From NCBI GenBank assembly GCA_035326025.1, contig DAOKYT010000006.1:1-64000 (forward strand): 64,000 bases of DNA. The letters run 5' to 3'. Shown here in pieces: positions 34,089 through 42,981 of this stretch. The notes under the pieces were generated by a model. That model ran no database searches, was not told the origin of the DNA, and saw only the letters and a list, made by a program, of their open reading frames with translations. Origin of the DNA: Amarobacter sp035326025. Lineage in GTDB: Bacteria > Chloroflexota > Dehalococcoidia > Tepidiformales > Tepidiformaceae. The position numbers and the translations under genes were made by a program. Position 1 is the first letter of the stretch. Every line of letters begins with the position of its first letter.

Positions 34089-34528
34089 GCGCGCTGGCGT
34101 TCCCAGATCGTCTGGTAGTGGTCGGCGCCCCGGATCGCGCCGAAGACCTCGCGGCGTTCGAGCGCCATCAGCTCCTCCATCGCCCGGCCGCACGATTCGG
34201 TTGTTTCGTCATCGCCGAGCGATGAGACGCGGTCGACAAGGTGTTGCCAGACGCCGCTGTTGAGCAGGACCGGCACCGAGCGCGGCCAGTGGAACGACAT
34301 GACCTTCTCGGGCAGGGGGAACTCGGGGCGGAGCCGCCTGATCGAGCGGAAGCGGTCTTCGACCGACTCGGCTCGGGGCACGATCTTCACCAGTGGGAGC
34401 ACACCGGACCTGGTCCGGAAGTCGACCAGGAGGTGCTTATCGATGAGGTGGAAGCGGACGACGAGCACGTCGGCCGTATCGATGACCTTGAATACCTCGT
34501 CGAGGTCGACGCCGAATTCATCACTCAT
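34085..34528 (-). CDS. Conserved protein of unknown function
   Basis: 147 residues, starting MSDEFGVDLDEVFKVIDTADV. Acidic, soluble, with LVDFRTRSGVLPLVKIVPRAESVEDRF and FPLPEKVMSFHWPRSVPVLLNSGVWQHLVDR. No recognised domain. The start at 34528 is preferred over an extension that would run into the tRNA-Pro gene. Co-translated with threonine aldolase. Confidence 0.6.
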   Translation of the reverse strand: MSDEFGVDLDEVFKVIDTADVLVVRFHLIDKHLLVDFRTRSGVLPLVKIVPRAESVEDRFRSIRRLRPEFPLPEKVMSFHWPRSVPVLLNSGVWQHLVDRVSSLGDDETTESCGRAMEELMALERREVFGAIRGADHYQTIWERQRA

Positions 34529-34601
34529 GCGGGCTATCCGGTCGAGACGTGAGGGATAGCGCCATGGTATGGCAGGGTGCAGGACGGGGCAAAGAGGAGG
34601 G

Positions 34602-34678
34602 TGGTCGGGGTGCACAGATTTGAACTGTGGGCCTCTTGGTCCCAAACCAAGCGCTCTGCCAGGCTGAGCTACACCCCG
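34602..34678 (-). tRNA. tRNA-Pro (TGG)
   Basis: Minus-strand cloverleaf from CGGGGTG to CACCCCG, discriminator A and encoded CCA, 77 bases. Anticodon stem CTTGG/CCAAG with loop TTTGGGA gives anticodon TGG, proline. T-arm GTTCAAATC is normal. It sits between the alcohol dehydrogenase end and the unknown gene. Confidence 0.95.
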
Positions 34679-34720
34679 CAGATCCCAAGGGTACAGGGAT
34701 CGCGCCCGAGGGGCGACGAT

Positions 34721-35719
34721 CTACCGGCATTGGAGGACTGCCGCCCCCGAAAGCTGCCCGGCGGCGAGCCGTTGCAGTGCCGTATTTGCCGCTTCGAGCG
34801 GGTACACGTCGATGGTGGTCTGGATCGGGATGGAGGCCGCCAGGTGAAGGAACTCGCGCGCATCCTGGCGGGTGAAGTTGGCCACGCTCCGGATAGAGCG
34901 TTCGAGCCAGAGTAAGTCGTACGAAAACTCGGGGATACGGTCCAGGTGGATCGCGTTGATAGCGACGGTGCCGCCCCTGTCCACGGCTTCGAGAGCGCGA
35001 ACGACTATCTCCCCGGCGGGCGCGAAGGTGATGGCTGCATCGAGCGGAACGGGCGGCACCTGGTCGTAGCCGCCCGCCCAGGCGGCGCCGAGTTCTCGAG
35101 CACGCGCCTGCTCCCGCTCCGACCTCGTCGCGACGAACACCTCACAGCCCCAGTGGCGCGCGACCTGGAGCGCCAGCGAAGCCGACGCGCCGAATCCGAA
35201 GAGCCCGAGCCTGCCGCCCGGTGAAATGCCGCTGATCTTGAGCGAGCGATAGCCGATGACGCCACCGCAGAGGAGTGGCGCCGCATCCAGGTCGCCGAAC
35301 CCGGCGGGAATGGGGAAGGCGAAACCGGCCCTCGCGGCGAGGTACCCCGCATAGCCACCGTCGCGATCCCAGCCGGTGAAATGGGCCCGCTCGCACAGGT
35401 TTTCGCGGCCAGCGGCGCATTGCCGGCACTCCCCACAGGTCGAGCTGAGCCATGCAACCCCGGCGCGGTCACCCACGCGCCACGACGAAACGCCATCGCC
35501 CAGGGCGGCGACCCGGCCAACGACCTGGTGGCCGGGAACGATGGGAAGCCTGTGCGCCACCAGGTCACCTTCGGAAAGCTGAAGGTCGGTACGGCACACA
35601 CCACAGGCGGTTACCTCCAACAGGATCTCGCCCGGCCCCACGTCGGGTACTGGCAGTTCCACGAGCCGCAGTGGGCTTTCACGGATGGGCGCCGGCCGGT
35701 GGAGCTGGGCGGCGCGCAT
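34721..35719 (-). CDS. Zinc-dependent alcohol dehydrogenase (MDR family)
   Basis: 332 residues. Catalytic-zinc motif ACGVCRTDLQLSEG with GHQVVGRV, and the structural-zinc cysteines in STCGECRQCAAGRENLC. Rossmann region GGRLGLFGFGASASLALQVARHWG. It resembles the AdhA-like zinc-binding alcohol dehydrogenases that oxidise primary alcohols with NAD. Start at 35719, two bases after pyrD ends, so it is co-transcribed with pyrD although unrelated in pathway. Substrate unknown. Confidence 0.87.
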   Translation of the reverse strand: MRAAQLHRPAPIRESPLRLVELPVPDVGPGEILLEVTACGVCRTDLQLSEGDLVAHRLPIVPGHQVVGRVAALGDGVSSWRVGDRAGVAWLSSTCGECRQCAAGRENLCERAHFTGWDRDGGYAGYLAARAGFAFPIPAGFGDLDAAPLLCGGVIGYRSLKISGISPGGRLGLFGFGASASLALQVARHWGCEVFVATRSEREQARARELGAAWAGGYDQVPPVPLDAAITFAPAGEIVVRALEAVDRGGTVAINAIHLDRIPEFSYDLLWLERSIRSVANFTRQDAREFLHLAASIPIQTTIDVYPLEAANTALQRLAAGQLSGAAVLQCR

Positions 35720-35721
35720 GG

Positions 35722-36669
35722 CTACCCTGCCCGGAGAGCCCCGGGGAGGGCGCAGCCGATGATCTCACCGACCGTGGCGACTCCCTCCCGTTCGAGCCAT
35801 GCCTCCATCCCTTCGAGGACATCGAGCAGGGCGCGCGGGTTCGCGAAGGTGGCCGTTCCCACCTGCACGGCGGTGGCTCCCGCCATGAGGAACTCGATCG
35901 CATCCTCGCCGGTGGCGATCCCGCCACACCCTATGACGGGGATGCGAACCGCCTTCGCAACGTCGTAGACGATGCGCAGGGCGATGGGCTTGATCGCGGG
36001 GCCACTGAGCCCGCCGCGGGCCCGGGGCAGCACCGGCTGGCGGCGCTTCGTGTCGATGGCAAGACCGAGCACCGTGTTGATGGCGCAGATAGCCGAGGCG
36101 CCCGCGGCTTCGCAGGCGAGTGCGAGGGCCACGGGATCGGTGACGTTTGGCGTGAGCTTCACAATGACCGGGAGGTCGGTATTGCGGACGGCCGCGCGGG
36201 TGGCCCGGGCCGAGGACTCGACATCCTGGCCGATTTCGATGCCGCCGATGTCGACGTTGGGGCAGCTGATGTTCAACTCGATGCCCGCAATCCCGGGGAC
36301 GCCATCGAGCATCCGTGCCATCTCGCCGAACTCATCGATGGAATCGCCCGCGATGTTGACGATCACGGGGACGTCCCAGCGGGCCCAAAGGGGGGCCATT
36401 TCCTCGACACATTCGCGGATGCCGATATTTTGCAGGCCGATGCTGTTGAGCATCCCCGATGGAGTCTCGGCGACACGAGGCTGGGGATTGCCGCCCCGGG
36501 GGGCCATGGTGACCCCCTTCGAGACAACGGCGCCAAGGCGGCTGATGTCATAGTGCCTGGAGAACTCCAGGCCCCAGCTGAACGTCCCACTTGCGGGCAT
36601 CACCGGGTTCTTCAGCAGGAGCCCGGTCTTCTGGCCCGGCGCGAGATCGACCGAAAGGTTTGGGGCCAT
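35722..36669 (-). CDS. pyrD: Dihydroorotate dehydrogenase (class 1B-like)
   Basis: 315 residues. KNPVMPASGTFSWG, SKGVTMAPRGGNPQPRV, NSIGLQN, the active-site Cys in IELNISCPNV, and VIGCGGIATGEDAIEFLMAGATAVQVGTA give a class 1 DHODH of the B type (Cys base). It oxidises dihydroorotate to orotate in pyrimidine synthesis. Class 1B enzymes need a PyrK subunit, which is not in the window. Start MAPNLSV at 36669; no strong ribosome site seen. Confidence 0.92.
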   Translation of the reverse strand: MAPNLSVDLAPGQKTGLLLKNPVMPASGTFSWGLEFSRHYDISRLGAVVSKGVTMAPRGGNPQPRVAETPSGMLNSIGLQNIGIRECVEEMAPLWARWDVPVIVNIAGDSIDEFGEMARMLDGVPGIAGIELNISCPNVDIGGIEIGQDVESSARATRAAVRNTDLPVIVKLTPNVTDPVALALACEAAGASAICAINTVLGLAIDTKRRQPVLPRARGGLSGPAIKPIALRIVYDVAKAVRIPVIGCGGIATGEDAIEFLMAGATAVQVGTATFANPRALLDVLEGMEAWLEREGVATVGEIIGCALPGALRAG

Positions 36670-36703
36670 CGGGGAAAGTGTACCGGCTGGCTGCGCGGCG
36701 GGC

Positions 36704-36739
36704 GAAACGAAACCGGCCGGTCCTGGGGAGCCGGCCGGT
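36704..36739 (-). terminator. Rho-independent-like terminator after small zinc protein gene
   Basis: On the minus strand ACCGGCCGG pairs with CCGGCCGGT (36731-36739 with 36712-36720) around a ten-base loop, followed by TTTCGTTTCG. It begins 24 bases after the stop of the 73-residue zinc-binding protein gene and would separate it from pyrD. Confidence 0.6.
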
Positions 36740-36762
36740 CGCGCATGGTTGCGTGAGACTGT

Positions 36763-36984
36763 TCAGGACTCGGAAGCGCCCCGGCGCCCGCGGTAGCGTG
36801 AGCCGTTCAGGCTGAAGCTGTCGTTGTCCCAGAGGGCCTCTTCCGAGGAGTTACGAAATTCGCGAGCGGTGCCGCAGCGCTTGCAGCGTCCGTGGCTCAG
36901 CGCGCCGTTGGGCGTCTCGATGACCCAGTGATGACGGCAAAGCGCGGACGTGGCGGCAGCCTCGCGAGTAGCGTGATCAGTCAT
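36763..36984 (-). CDS. Small zinc-ribbon-like protein
   Basis: 73 residues. CRHH near residue 16 and CKRC near 34, spaced like a zinc knuckle, with HGRCKRCGTAREFRNS reading as a compact ribbon. GAGGGAG stands six bases before the ATG at 36984. The C-terminus is basic (RYRGRRGASES). Similar small proteins occur widely in actinobacteria and Chloroflexota without known function. Divergent from the Mrp gene; the 263-base spacer between them holds no other gene. Confidence 0.65.
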   Translation of the reverse strand: MTDHATREAAATSALCRHHWVIETPNGALSHGRCKRCGTAREFRNSSEEALWDNDSFSLNGSRYRGRRGASES

Positions 36985-37247
36985 GAATTCTCCCTCTTCA
37001 TGCGTACCGGACGGCAGGATAAGTGTACCAGCAACCCGTCCAGGGCCTGCATCCAAGCTAACGCGCCGCGCCGAAACAGAGGGTAAACGGTTTGCCCGCC
37101 TGCCCCCGCACCAGCTACGATCGTGTTGCCGGCCCGTACAGTTGCCCGCGCAACACTCGATTCGCGTATCCTGATTCCGCTGGCCGAGCCAGCAGGGAAC
37201 GCGCACACGACAACCCCAGATTACGCGCCAGGCCGGCAAGGAAGGCC

Positions 37248-38315
37248 ATGACCTCCGCTCCTCCCGCAACTCACGACGCCGTCCTCGCTGCCCTCGATCA
37301 AGTCCAGGACCCCGAGCTTCACGCCAGCATCGTCCGCCTCGGCATGGTCAAGGACCTCGTGGTGGAGGGCGGCGATGTACGGCTCACGGTCGAACTCACC
37401 ACGCCAGCCTGCCCCCTGAAGGAGACGATCGAGTCCGACATCCGCTCGGCGCTCGCCGCGGTGGCGGGCATCTCGGCGATCACACTCGAGTGGAGCGCCA
37501 ACGTCCGGCCAACCAACCCGCGCGAAGGCCAGAAGCCCATCCCGGGTGTGCGCAACATCATCGCGATCGCGAGCAATAAGGGTGGGGTCGGCAAATCCAC
37601 GCTGGCTTCGAACATCGCGGTCGCACTGGCGAAGTCCGGGGCCAGCGTCGGCCTGATCGACGCCGACATCACGGGACCGAACCTGCCGACGATGTTCGGA
37701 TTGCCGGCGGGGCTCCAGGCGGGAGCCAGCGATGGCCTCCGGCCCGTCGAACGGCACGGCGTGAAGGTCGTATCGCTCGGGTTTCTGCTGCCGAAGGGGA
37801 CACCGGTTGTGTGGCGGGGGCCGATGATCGGGAGCGCGGTACGCCAGCTGCTCCATGACGTGCCCTGGGGCGAACTCGATTACCTCCTGATCGACCTGCC
37901 ACCCGGGACGAGCGACGCCTCGATGAGCATGGCCCAGGACGCGCCGATCACCGGCGTCGTGATCGTCTCGAGCCCCCAGGATGTCTCGGTCGAGGATGCG
38001 ATGAAGGCCGTGGCGATGTTCGAGAAACTCGACGTGCCAGTGTTCGGGATGGTGGAGAACTTCAGCTATTTCGTGGCACCGGACACGGGCAGGCGCTACG
38101 ACATCTTCGGGCACGGGGGGGCCGAGAAGGCCGCCGACGAACTCGGGATCGACTTCCTGGGCGCGATCCCCATTGAACCCGCTGTTCGCGAGGGTGCCGA
38201 TCGCGGTGTCCCGGTGGTGTACAGTGCCCCGGAGACCGAATCGGCAAAAGCGATTGAGCGCATCGCGAAGAACGTTGCCGCTCGTATTAGTGTTTTGCAA
38301 AGGATGGGTGGGTAA
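37248..38315 (+). CDS. apbC: Mrp/NBP35-family Fe-S carrier P-loop ATPase
   Basis: 355 residues. A DUF59/MIP18-like domain (1-95) with TTPACPLKETIESDI precedes the ParA-like ATPase with deviant Walker A ASNKGGVGKST and GLIDADITGPNLPTMFG. It carries Fe-S clusters to target proteins. Toward the end, VENFSYFVAPDTGRRYDIFG shows the family segment but without the CxxC pair that often binds the cluster there. ATG at 37248 with AAGGAAGG close upstream; longer frame rejected. The aconitase-type enzymes in this window would be clients (inference). Confidence 0.88.
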   Translation: MTSAPPATHDAVLAALDQVQDPELHASIVRLGMVKDLVVEGGDVRLTVELTTPACPLKETIESDIRSALAAVAGISAITLEWSANVRPTNPREGQKPIPGVRNIIAIASNKGGVGKSTLASNIAVALAKSGASVGLIDADITGPNLPTMFGLPAGLQAGASDGLRPVERHGVKVVSLGFLLPKGTPVVWRGPMIGSAVRQLLHDVPWGELDYLLIDLPPGTSDASMSMAQDAPITGVVIVSSPQDVSVEDAMKAVAMFEKLDVPVFGMVENFSYFVAPDTGRRYDIFGHGGAEKAADELGIDFLGAIPIEPAVREGADRGVPVVYSAPETESAKAIERIAKNVAARISVLQRMGG

Positions 38316-38327
38316 CCCCAACAACGA

Positions 38328-39335
38328 ATGGTCCTCAATATCTTTCCACGGCGCGAAAAGGCAGTAGCCGCTTCCGCCCCAGAACCAGAACCAGTCCTTC
38401 CCGAGCCCTCGCCAGAGGCGCTGGAAGACCCAAGGAAGCGCACGCGCCGCAGCAGCCGCGGAGGGCGTGGCCGCCGCAAGCCCGCCGAGGGCGAAGTGCT
38501 GGCCACAGAACCCCAGGAAGAAGCCGCAGCCGAAAGTCCTCCGGCCGAGACAGCCGAGAAGCCGGCAGCTCGCAGGGGCGGGCGGCGGGCGGCGGCGGTG
38601 ACGGCGGAGGACGGACCCGCCCCCGCACCCACAGCCACGCCGGAAGAGCAACCGCAACGCGCTCCGCGGACCCGCAAGCCGAGGGCCGAGGCGGCGACGG
38701 CCAGCGCGCCAACAGGCGACGGTGACCTCAAGGCGCTTGCCCGCGCCATCGAGGCCCAGGGCAAGCAGCTCGAACAGCTGGTCCGCATCCAGGAAGACCT
38801 CGCCCGGCGAATCCCGGCCGCGGGCAGTGCACCGATCGGGGCCGTGCCAGCGCGAGTCGGCATCTTCGTCGATGCGGCCAACATCGAACTCGCCTGCGAT
38901 CGGCTACGCTCCCGCATCAACTGGAAGAAGCTGCTCGATTTCCTGACAGAAGGGCGCCAGCTCGTGCGGGCCATCGCCTATTCACCGGTCCACGATGACC
39001 CGGGCGTCAGCCTCGAGACCCAGCGATTCGCCGAGCCGTTCCTCGATAAGGGCTTTCGGGTGGTCACCAAACCGCTGAAGCGTTTCGCCGATGGCAGCAT
39101 CAAGGCAAACGTCGACATCGAAATGGCGCTCGACATTATGGAGATGCTCGACAGGCTCGATGTCGTCTGCCTGGTCTCCGGTGACGGCGACTTCCAGCGC
39201 CTGGTCGAGGTCGTCCAGATGAAGGGTGTCCGCGTCGAGGTCGTGGGAGTCGGGACGAGCACCGCCTCCCAGCTGCGCAACGCTGGCGACCGTTTCGTCG
39301 ACATTCAAAGCATCCTGCCCAAGATCAAGGTCTGA
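38328..39335 (+). CDS. NYN-domain protein (LabA/DUF88-like) with long basic/acidic N-terminus
   Basis: 335 residues. The first 150 are Ala/Pro/Glu/Arg-rich and low complexity (for example RKRTRRSSRGGRGRRKPA). A NYN (PIN-like) domain follows from about 180: VGIFVDAANIELACDRL, VDIEMALDIMEMLDRLDVVCLVSGDGDFQRLVEVV and KGVRVEVVGVG, with the conserved metal-site Asp residues. NYN proteins are predicted RNases. Twelve bases after the Mrp stop, so the two are probably transcribed together; the ribosome site is poor. Confidence 0.8.
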   Translation: MVLNIFPRREKAVAASAPEPEPVLPEPSPEALEDPRKRTRRSSRGGRGRRKPAEGEVLATEPQEEAAAESPPAETAEKPAARRGGRRAAAVTAEDGPAPAPTATPEEQPQRAPRTRKPRAEAATASAPTGDGDLKALARAIEAQGKQLEQLVRIQEDLARRIPAAGSAPIGAVPARVGIFVDAANIELACDRLRSRINWKKLLDFLTEGRQLVRAIAYSPVHDDPGVSLETQRFAEPFLDKGFRVVTKPLKRFADGSIKANVDIEMALDIMEMLDRLDVVCLVSGDGDFQRLVEVVQMKGVRVEVVGVGTSTASQLRNAGDRFVDIQSILPKIKV

Positions 39336-39450
39336 GCGCGAGCCTCGCCGCATTCCCGGGGGCCCGGTCCCATCATTGCGCCTTCCGCCGCATTGCGCGA
39401 TTCGCCAGCGCGTAGCGCCGCGGCTCGCCGTCTGATACCGTCCGGCCGCT

Positions 39451-41781
39451 GTGCTGCTGATCGCGCTGGGGCTGGCGTGGCTGGCGGGATTGCTGCCGGT
39501 CGCCGCCTGGTCCGCCCCGTGGTGGACCGGGGCAGCGTGGGTGTCCGCGGTACTGCCGGCGCTGGCCATGCTGAACTCCCGGGTACGGTGGCGAGCAGGG
39601 CTCGCATTGCTCGCGATGGCGCTCCTGGCCGGGTGGCGGATGTCGAGTTCGGTCGAGGCGGATGTCCCGGCCATCGCGGGCTTCATCGGCCAGGACGTGG
39701 TGATCACGGGCACCGTCCTTTCCGAGCCCGACCCGGGGCCGGTGAGCACGTCGTACGACATCCGCGTGGATGAACTGGCGGGGCCCGAAGGGGGCGCTCG
39801 CGAAGCGGGTCTCGTGCGGGCATCGTTGCACCAGTACGCGGAACTGCTACCTGGAGACGTGGTCCGCCTCGAGGGCGAGCTCGGAGACCCACCCGTATTC
39901 GATGGATTCGACTACCGCTCGTACCTGCGCCAGCGCGGGGTCTGGGCGACCATCCGGTTCCCGAAGTTCGAAGTCATGCGCCCGGGCGCCAGCGGGTTCG
40001 AGCGTGTGGCCACCAGCGTACGGCTTCGATTGGACCGGTCGCTCCAGCGAGCGCTTCCCGAGCCCCAGGCTTCGCTGGCGGCCGGGATCGCATTCGGCCG
40101 CGACGGCAATCTCCCCGGCGAGGACCAGGAGGCGTTCAACCGCTCGGGGCTCCGGCACCTCGTCGCCGTCTCCGGTTCCAACGTCAGCCTTGTCGCAGGC
40201 GTCACGATGGCGCTCGCACTGCCCGTCGCCGGGAGAAGGAGAGCATGGCTACCGGCGGCGGCAACCATCGCCGTCTACCTGGTCGCGGCGGGGTTTTCCG
40301 CGAGCGTCATCCGCGCCGGCGCGATGGCCGGGATCTACCTGGCTGGCGGTGCCCTTGGGCGTCCCCAGAGCGGCATGCCAGCGCTCGCCGGGGCATTTGT
40401 CGCCATGACGTGGTTCCAGCCGGGCAATGTTTTCGATACGGGCTTCCAGCTGAGCATGGCGGCGACGGCCGGCCTGCTAACCCTTGGGCCGTGGTTCGAC
40501 TACGCCCTTGAGTCGGCTGCGGCCCGCCACGGGCTTCCTCTCCCCCGATGGGTCACCCAGGTCGCGGCACTGTCGCTGGTGGCAACGATGTGTACCGCTC
40601 CCATCATGTGGGCGACCTTCGGAGAAATCTCACTTGTTGGTCCGTTCGCCAATCTGGTTGCCGGGCCGGTCTTCGTGGTGGCGTTCTGGGCGAGCATCGT
40701 GGCGGCCGTGCTGGGAACCGTCTCCAGCGAGCTCGGATGGTTGGCCGGGATTGTGGCCTACTATCCACTGGCATACCTCCATACCGTGGCGCGGTTTTCG
40801 GCGGAGTTGCCATTCGCCTCCGCCGCGCCAGGCCGCGTATCGCCCACGGTGGCGATCGCCGCGTCAGCCCCGGTGGCAGCGGTTTCGGCGCTCGCGTATC
40901 GCTTCTTGCCGCCGGCGAGGCAGGTCCCCCCTCCGCTGGAACGGCGGCGCCGGATGGCGAACCGCATCCTGGTCGCGGGCGCCTTCGGGTCGGTGGCGAT
41001 GGCGTTCATCCCCGTCACGCTGCTACCGGTCCGCGGCCCCGGCGAGCTGCGCTTCGACTTTCTCGACGTTGGCCAGGGCGATGCCATTCTCGTCACCACA
41101 CCACGGGGCAGGCAGGTGCTGATTGATGGTGGTCCGAGCGCCGCGAGGCTTGCGCAGGAACTGGGCGAAGTGATGCCGCACTGGGACCGATCGCTTAGCG
41201 CGGTCGTGCTCACGCATCCGCAGGAGGACCACATTGGCGGGCTCCCCGGGCTGGCCCGGAGAATGGGGACGGGACAGATCTATACCAACGGCCGCGAAAA
41301 CGACACGCTCACGTTCGAAGTCTTCGAGCTGTGGACGGGCGATGCGACCACGCTGGCACGGGGTGCAGGATTCACGCTCGATGGGGTCAGGTTCGACGTA
41401 TTGTGGCCGCCGCCCGGGTTGGACGCGCGCAATTTGAACGACACGTCGATCGTCCTCATGGTCTCGTACGGGGGAATCACGGCGTTGTTCCCGGGTGACA
41501 TCGAGGCGGCCGCGCAGGGCCAGATCGCGGGGCAGGGCCCGCCGCACGCCACCATCCTCAAGGTGCCGCATCACGGTTCGAAGACAAGCGACCCCGCCTT
41601 CCTCGGCGATGTTGGCGCAGCGGTGGCGGTCATCCAGGCCGGGGCCGGCAACCGTTACGGTCATCCTCACGATGAGACGCTTGGCGCCCTGGCGGGCAGC
41701 CGGGTGTACCGTACTGACCAGGATGGCCGGGTCACCATATCCACGGATGGCACCACGATTCGCGTGTCGACCGAGCGGTGA
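39451..41781 (+). CDS. comEC: ComEC/Rec2-family DNA uptake protein
   Basis: 776 residues. N-terminal membrane segments (about 1-60) and an OB-like DUF4131 part, a ComEC/Rec2 multi-pass region with GLRHLVAVSGSNVSLVAG and ALPVAG, then a C-terminal metallo-beta-lactamase domain: FDFLDVGQGDAILV, THPQEDHIGG and LKVPHHGSKTSDP. It forms the inner-membrane channel for transforming DNA. GTG start at 39451 without a clear ribosome site. No comEA is in the window. The 115 bases before it hold no gene. Confidence 0.9.
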   Translation: MLLIALGLAWLAGLLPVAAWSAPWWTGAAWVSAVLPALAMLNSRVRWRAGLALLAMALLAGWRMSSSVEADVPAIAGFIGQDVVITGTVLSEPDPGPVSTSYDIRVDELAGPEGGAREAGLVRASLHQYAELLPGDVVRLEGELGDPPVFDGFDYRSYLRQRGVWATIRFPKFEVMRPGASGFERVATSVRLRLDRSLQRALPEPQASLAAGIAFGRDGNLPGEDQEAFNRSGLRHLVAVSGSNVSLVAGVTMALALPVAGRRRAWLPAAATIAVYLVAAGFSASVIRAGAMAGIYLAGGALGRPQSGMPALAGAFVAMTWFQPGNVFDTGFQLSMAATAGLLTLGPWFDYALESAAARHGLPLPRWVTQVAALSLVATMCTAPIMWATFGEISLVGPFANLVAGPVFVVAFWASIVAAVLGTVSSELGWLAGIVAYYPLAYLHTVARFSAELPFASAAPGRVSPTVAIAASAPVAAVSALAYRFLPPARQVPPPLERRRRMANRILVAGAFGSVAMAFIPVTLLPVRGPGELRFDFLDVGQGDAILVTTPRGRQVLIDGGPSAARLAQELGEVMPHWDRSLSAVVLTHPQEDHIGGLPGLARRMGTGQIYTNGRENDTLTFEVFELWTGDATTLARGAGFTLDGVRFDVLWPPPGLDARNLNDTSIVLMVSYGGITALFPGDIEAAAQGQIAGQGPPHATILKVPHHGSKTSDPAFLGDVGAAVAVIQAGAGNRYGHPHDETLGALAGSRVYRTDQDGRVTISTDGTTIRVSTER

Positions 41782-41862
41782 GGCGCTTTGCGCGGCAGAC
41801 GCGCCCGCCGTACGGTAGCCTGCGGGCCACGGCCCCAACACCTCACCGCTGGAGCTCCCACA

Positions 41863-42579
41863 GTGACCACCCGTATCGATGGGCGCCGCCCCGACGCGCT
41901 GCGCCCGGTGCATCTCGCCACCAATGTCCTCGATTTCGCGGAGGGGAGCTGCCTGGTCGAGTTCGGGCGGACACGTGTGCTGTGCGCGGCCAGCGTCGAA
42001 GACCGGCAACCGCCCTTCCTTCGGAACACGCAAAGCGGGTGGGTCACGGCGGAGTACTCCATGCTCCCCAGGGCGACGCACACCCGCAGCCAGCGCGAGG
42101 TCGAACGTGGACGCCCCGGGGGACGCACGCAGGAGATCCAGCGGCTCATCGGCCGGGCGCTCCGCGGCGTGGTCGACCTCGAGATGCTGGGGCCACGCAC
42201 GATCACACTCGACTGCGACGTGCTGCAGGCCGACGGGGGAACGCGGACAGCGTCGATCACGGGTGCATACGTCGCATTGAGCCTCGCCATCCGCAAGCTC
42301 GCGGAGGCGGGTGTCCCGGCCACCGCGATCCAGTCGCCAGTGGCGGCGGTGTCCGTCGGCATCGTGAAGGGTGTCCCGATGCTGGACCTGTGCTACGAGG
42401 AGGATTCGACCGCCGAGGTCGACTTCAACGTGGTGATGACCGGCGGCGATGAGTTCGTCGAACTCCAGGGCACGGCCGAGGGCAAGCCGTTCAGCCGTTC
42501 AGCCATGGACGCGCTGCTCGACCTGGCGCGCCAGGGCATCCTGGAGCTCTTCGAGAAGCAGAAGTCCGCGATAGGCTGA
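41863..42579 (+). CDS. rph: Ribonuclease PH
   Basis: 238 residues. DGRRPDALRPV at the N-terminus, EFGRTRVLCAASVED, WVTAEYSMLPRATHTR, GRTQEIQRLIGRALRG, and TLDCDVLQADGGTRTASITGAY are diagnostic of RNase PH, a phosphorolytic 3'-5' exonuclease that trims tRNA ends. GTG start at 41863 with GGAG eight bases before. It lies 81 bases after comEC, and ends five bases before the convergent HIT gene. Confidence 0.95.
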   Translation: MTTRIDGRRPDALRPVHLATNVLDFAEGSCLVEFGRTRVLCAASVEDRQPPFLRNTQSGWVTAEYSMLPRATHTRSQREVERGRPGGRTQEIQRLIGRALRGVVDLEMLGPRTITLDCDVLQADGGTRTASITGAYVALSLAIRKLAEAGVPATAIQSPVAAVSVGIVKGVPMLDLCYEEDSTAEVDFNVVMTGGDEFVELQGTAEGKPFSRSAMDALLDLARQGILELFEKQKSAIG

Positions 42580-42584
42580 GCCGG

Positions 42585-42914
42585 TCAGGCGATATAGTGG
42601 CCGAGGAACATGCCACCCAGGATGTGCAGGTGGCCGTGCTCCTGGCTCTGCATGGCGTCGAAACCGAAATTGGAGACCAGGCGAAAGCCCCCGGGGCATA
42701 GCTGCCGCCCGATCTCGGCGGCGATGCGGCCAATCTTGCCGATGTGGTGTTCCCAGAGCTCGGCCTGCGTCGTGTGCTCCTTCGTCATTGCCAGGAGCAT
42801 GACCGGAACCCACCGCAGGATGTTCTGGATGACGATGATGTCCTCGTCTTCGTAGACGACGTTCGCAGGCTCTTGCCCGGCTACAATGTTGCAGAAGACG
42901 CAATACGGACGCAT
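42585..42914 (-). CDS. HIT-family nucleotide hydrolase
   Basis: 109 residues with zinc-type Cys pair at the start (CVFCNIVAGQEPANVVYEDEDIIVI) and HGHLHILGG near the end, the His triad. HIT proteins hydrolyse or transfer nucleoside monophosphates (for example adenosine 5'-phosphoramidates). Full length for this small class. Single gene, converging on rph. Confidence 0.85.
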   Translation of the reverse strand: MRPYCVFCNIVAGQEPANVVYEDEDIIVIQNILRWVPVMLLAMTKEHTTQAELWEHHIGKIGRIAAEIGRQLCPGGFRLVSNFGFDAMQSQEHGHLHILGGMFLGHYIA

Positions 42915-42981
42915 GGGGTCGGACGATCATAGGTTCGGCCTGTTCCTTGAACAAACCGTCTCCACCATCGAGGGAGTGTGA

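Noticed and set aside
36763..37269. A 168-codon minus frame beginning at 37269
   Set aside because: Only the last 73 codons have a ribosome site and a zinc-binding pattern; the upstream part overlaps the Mrp gene start region in the opposite direction.
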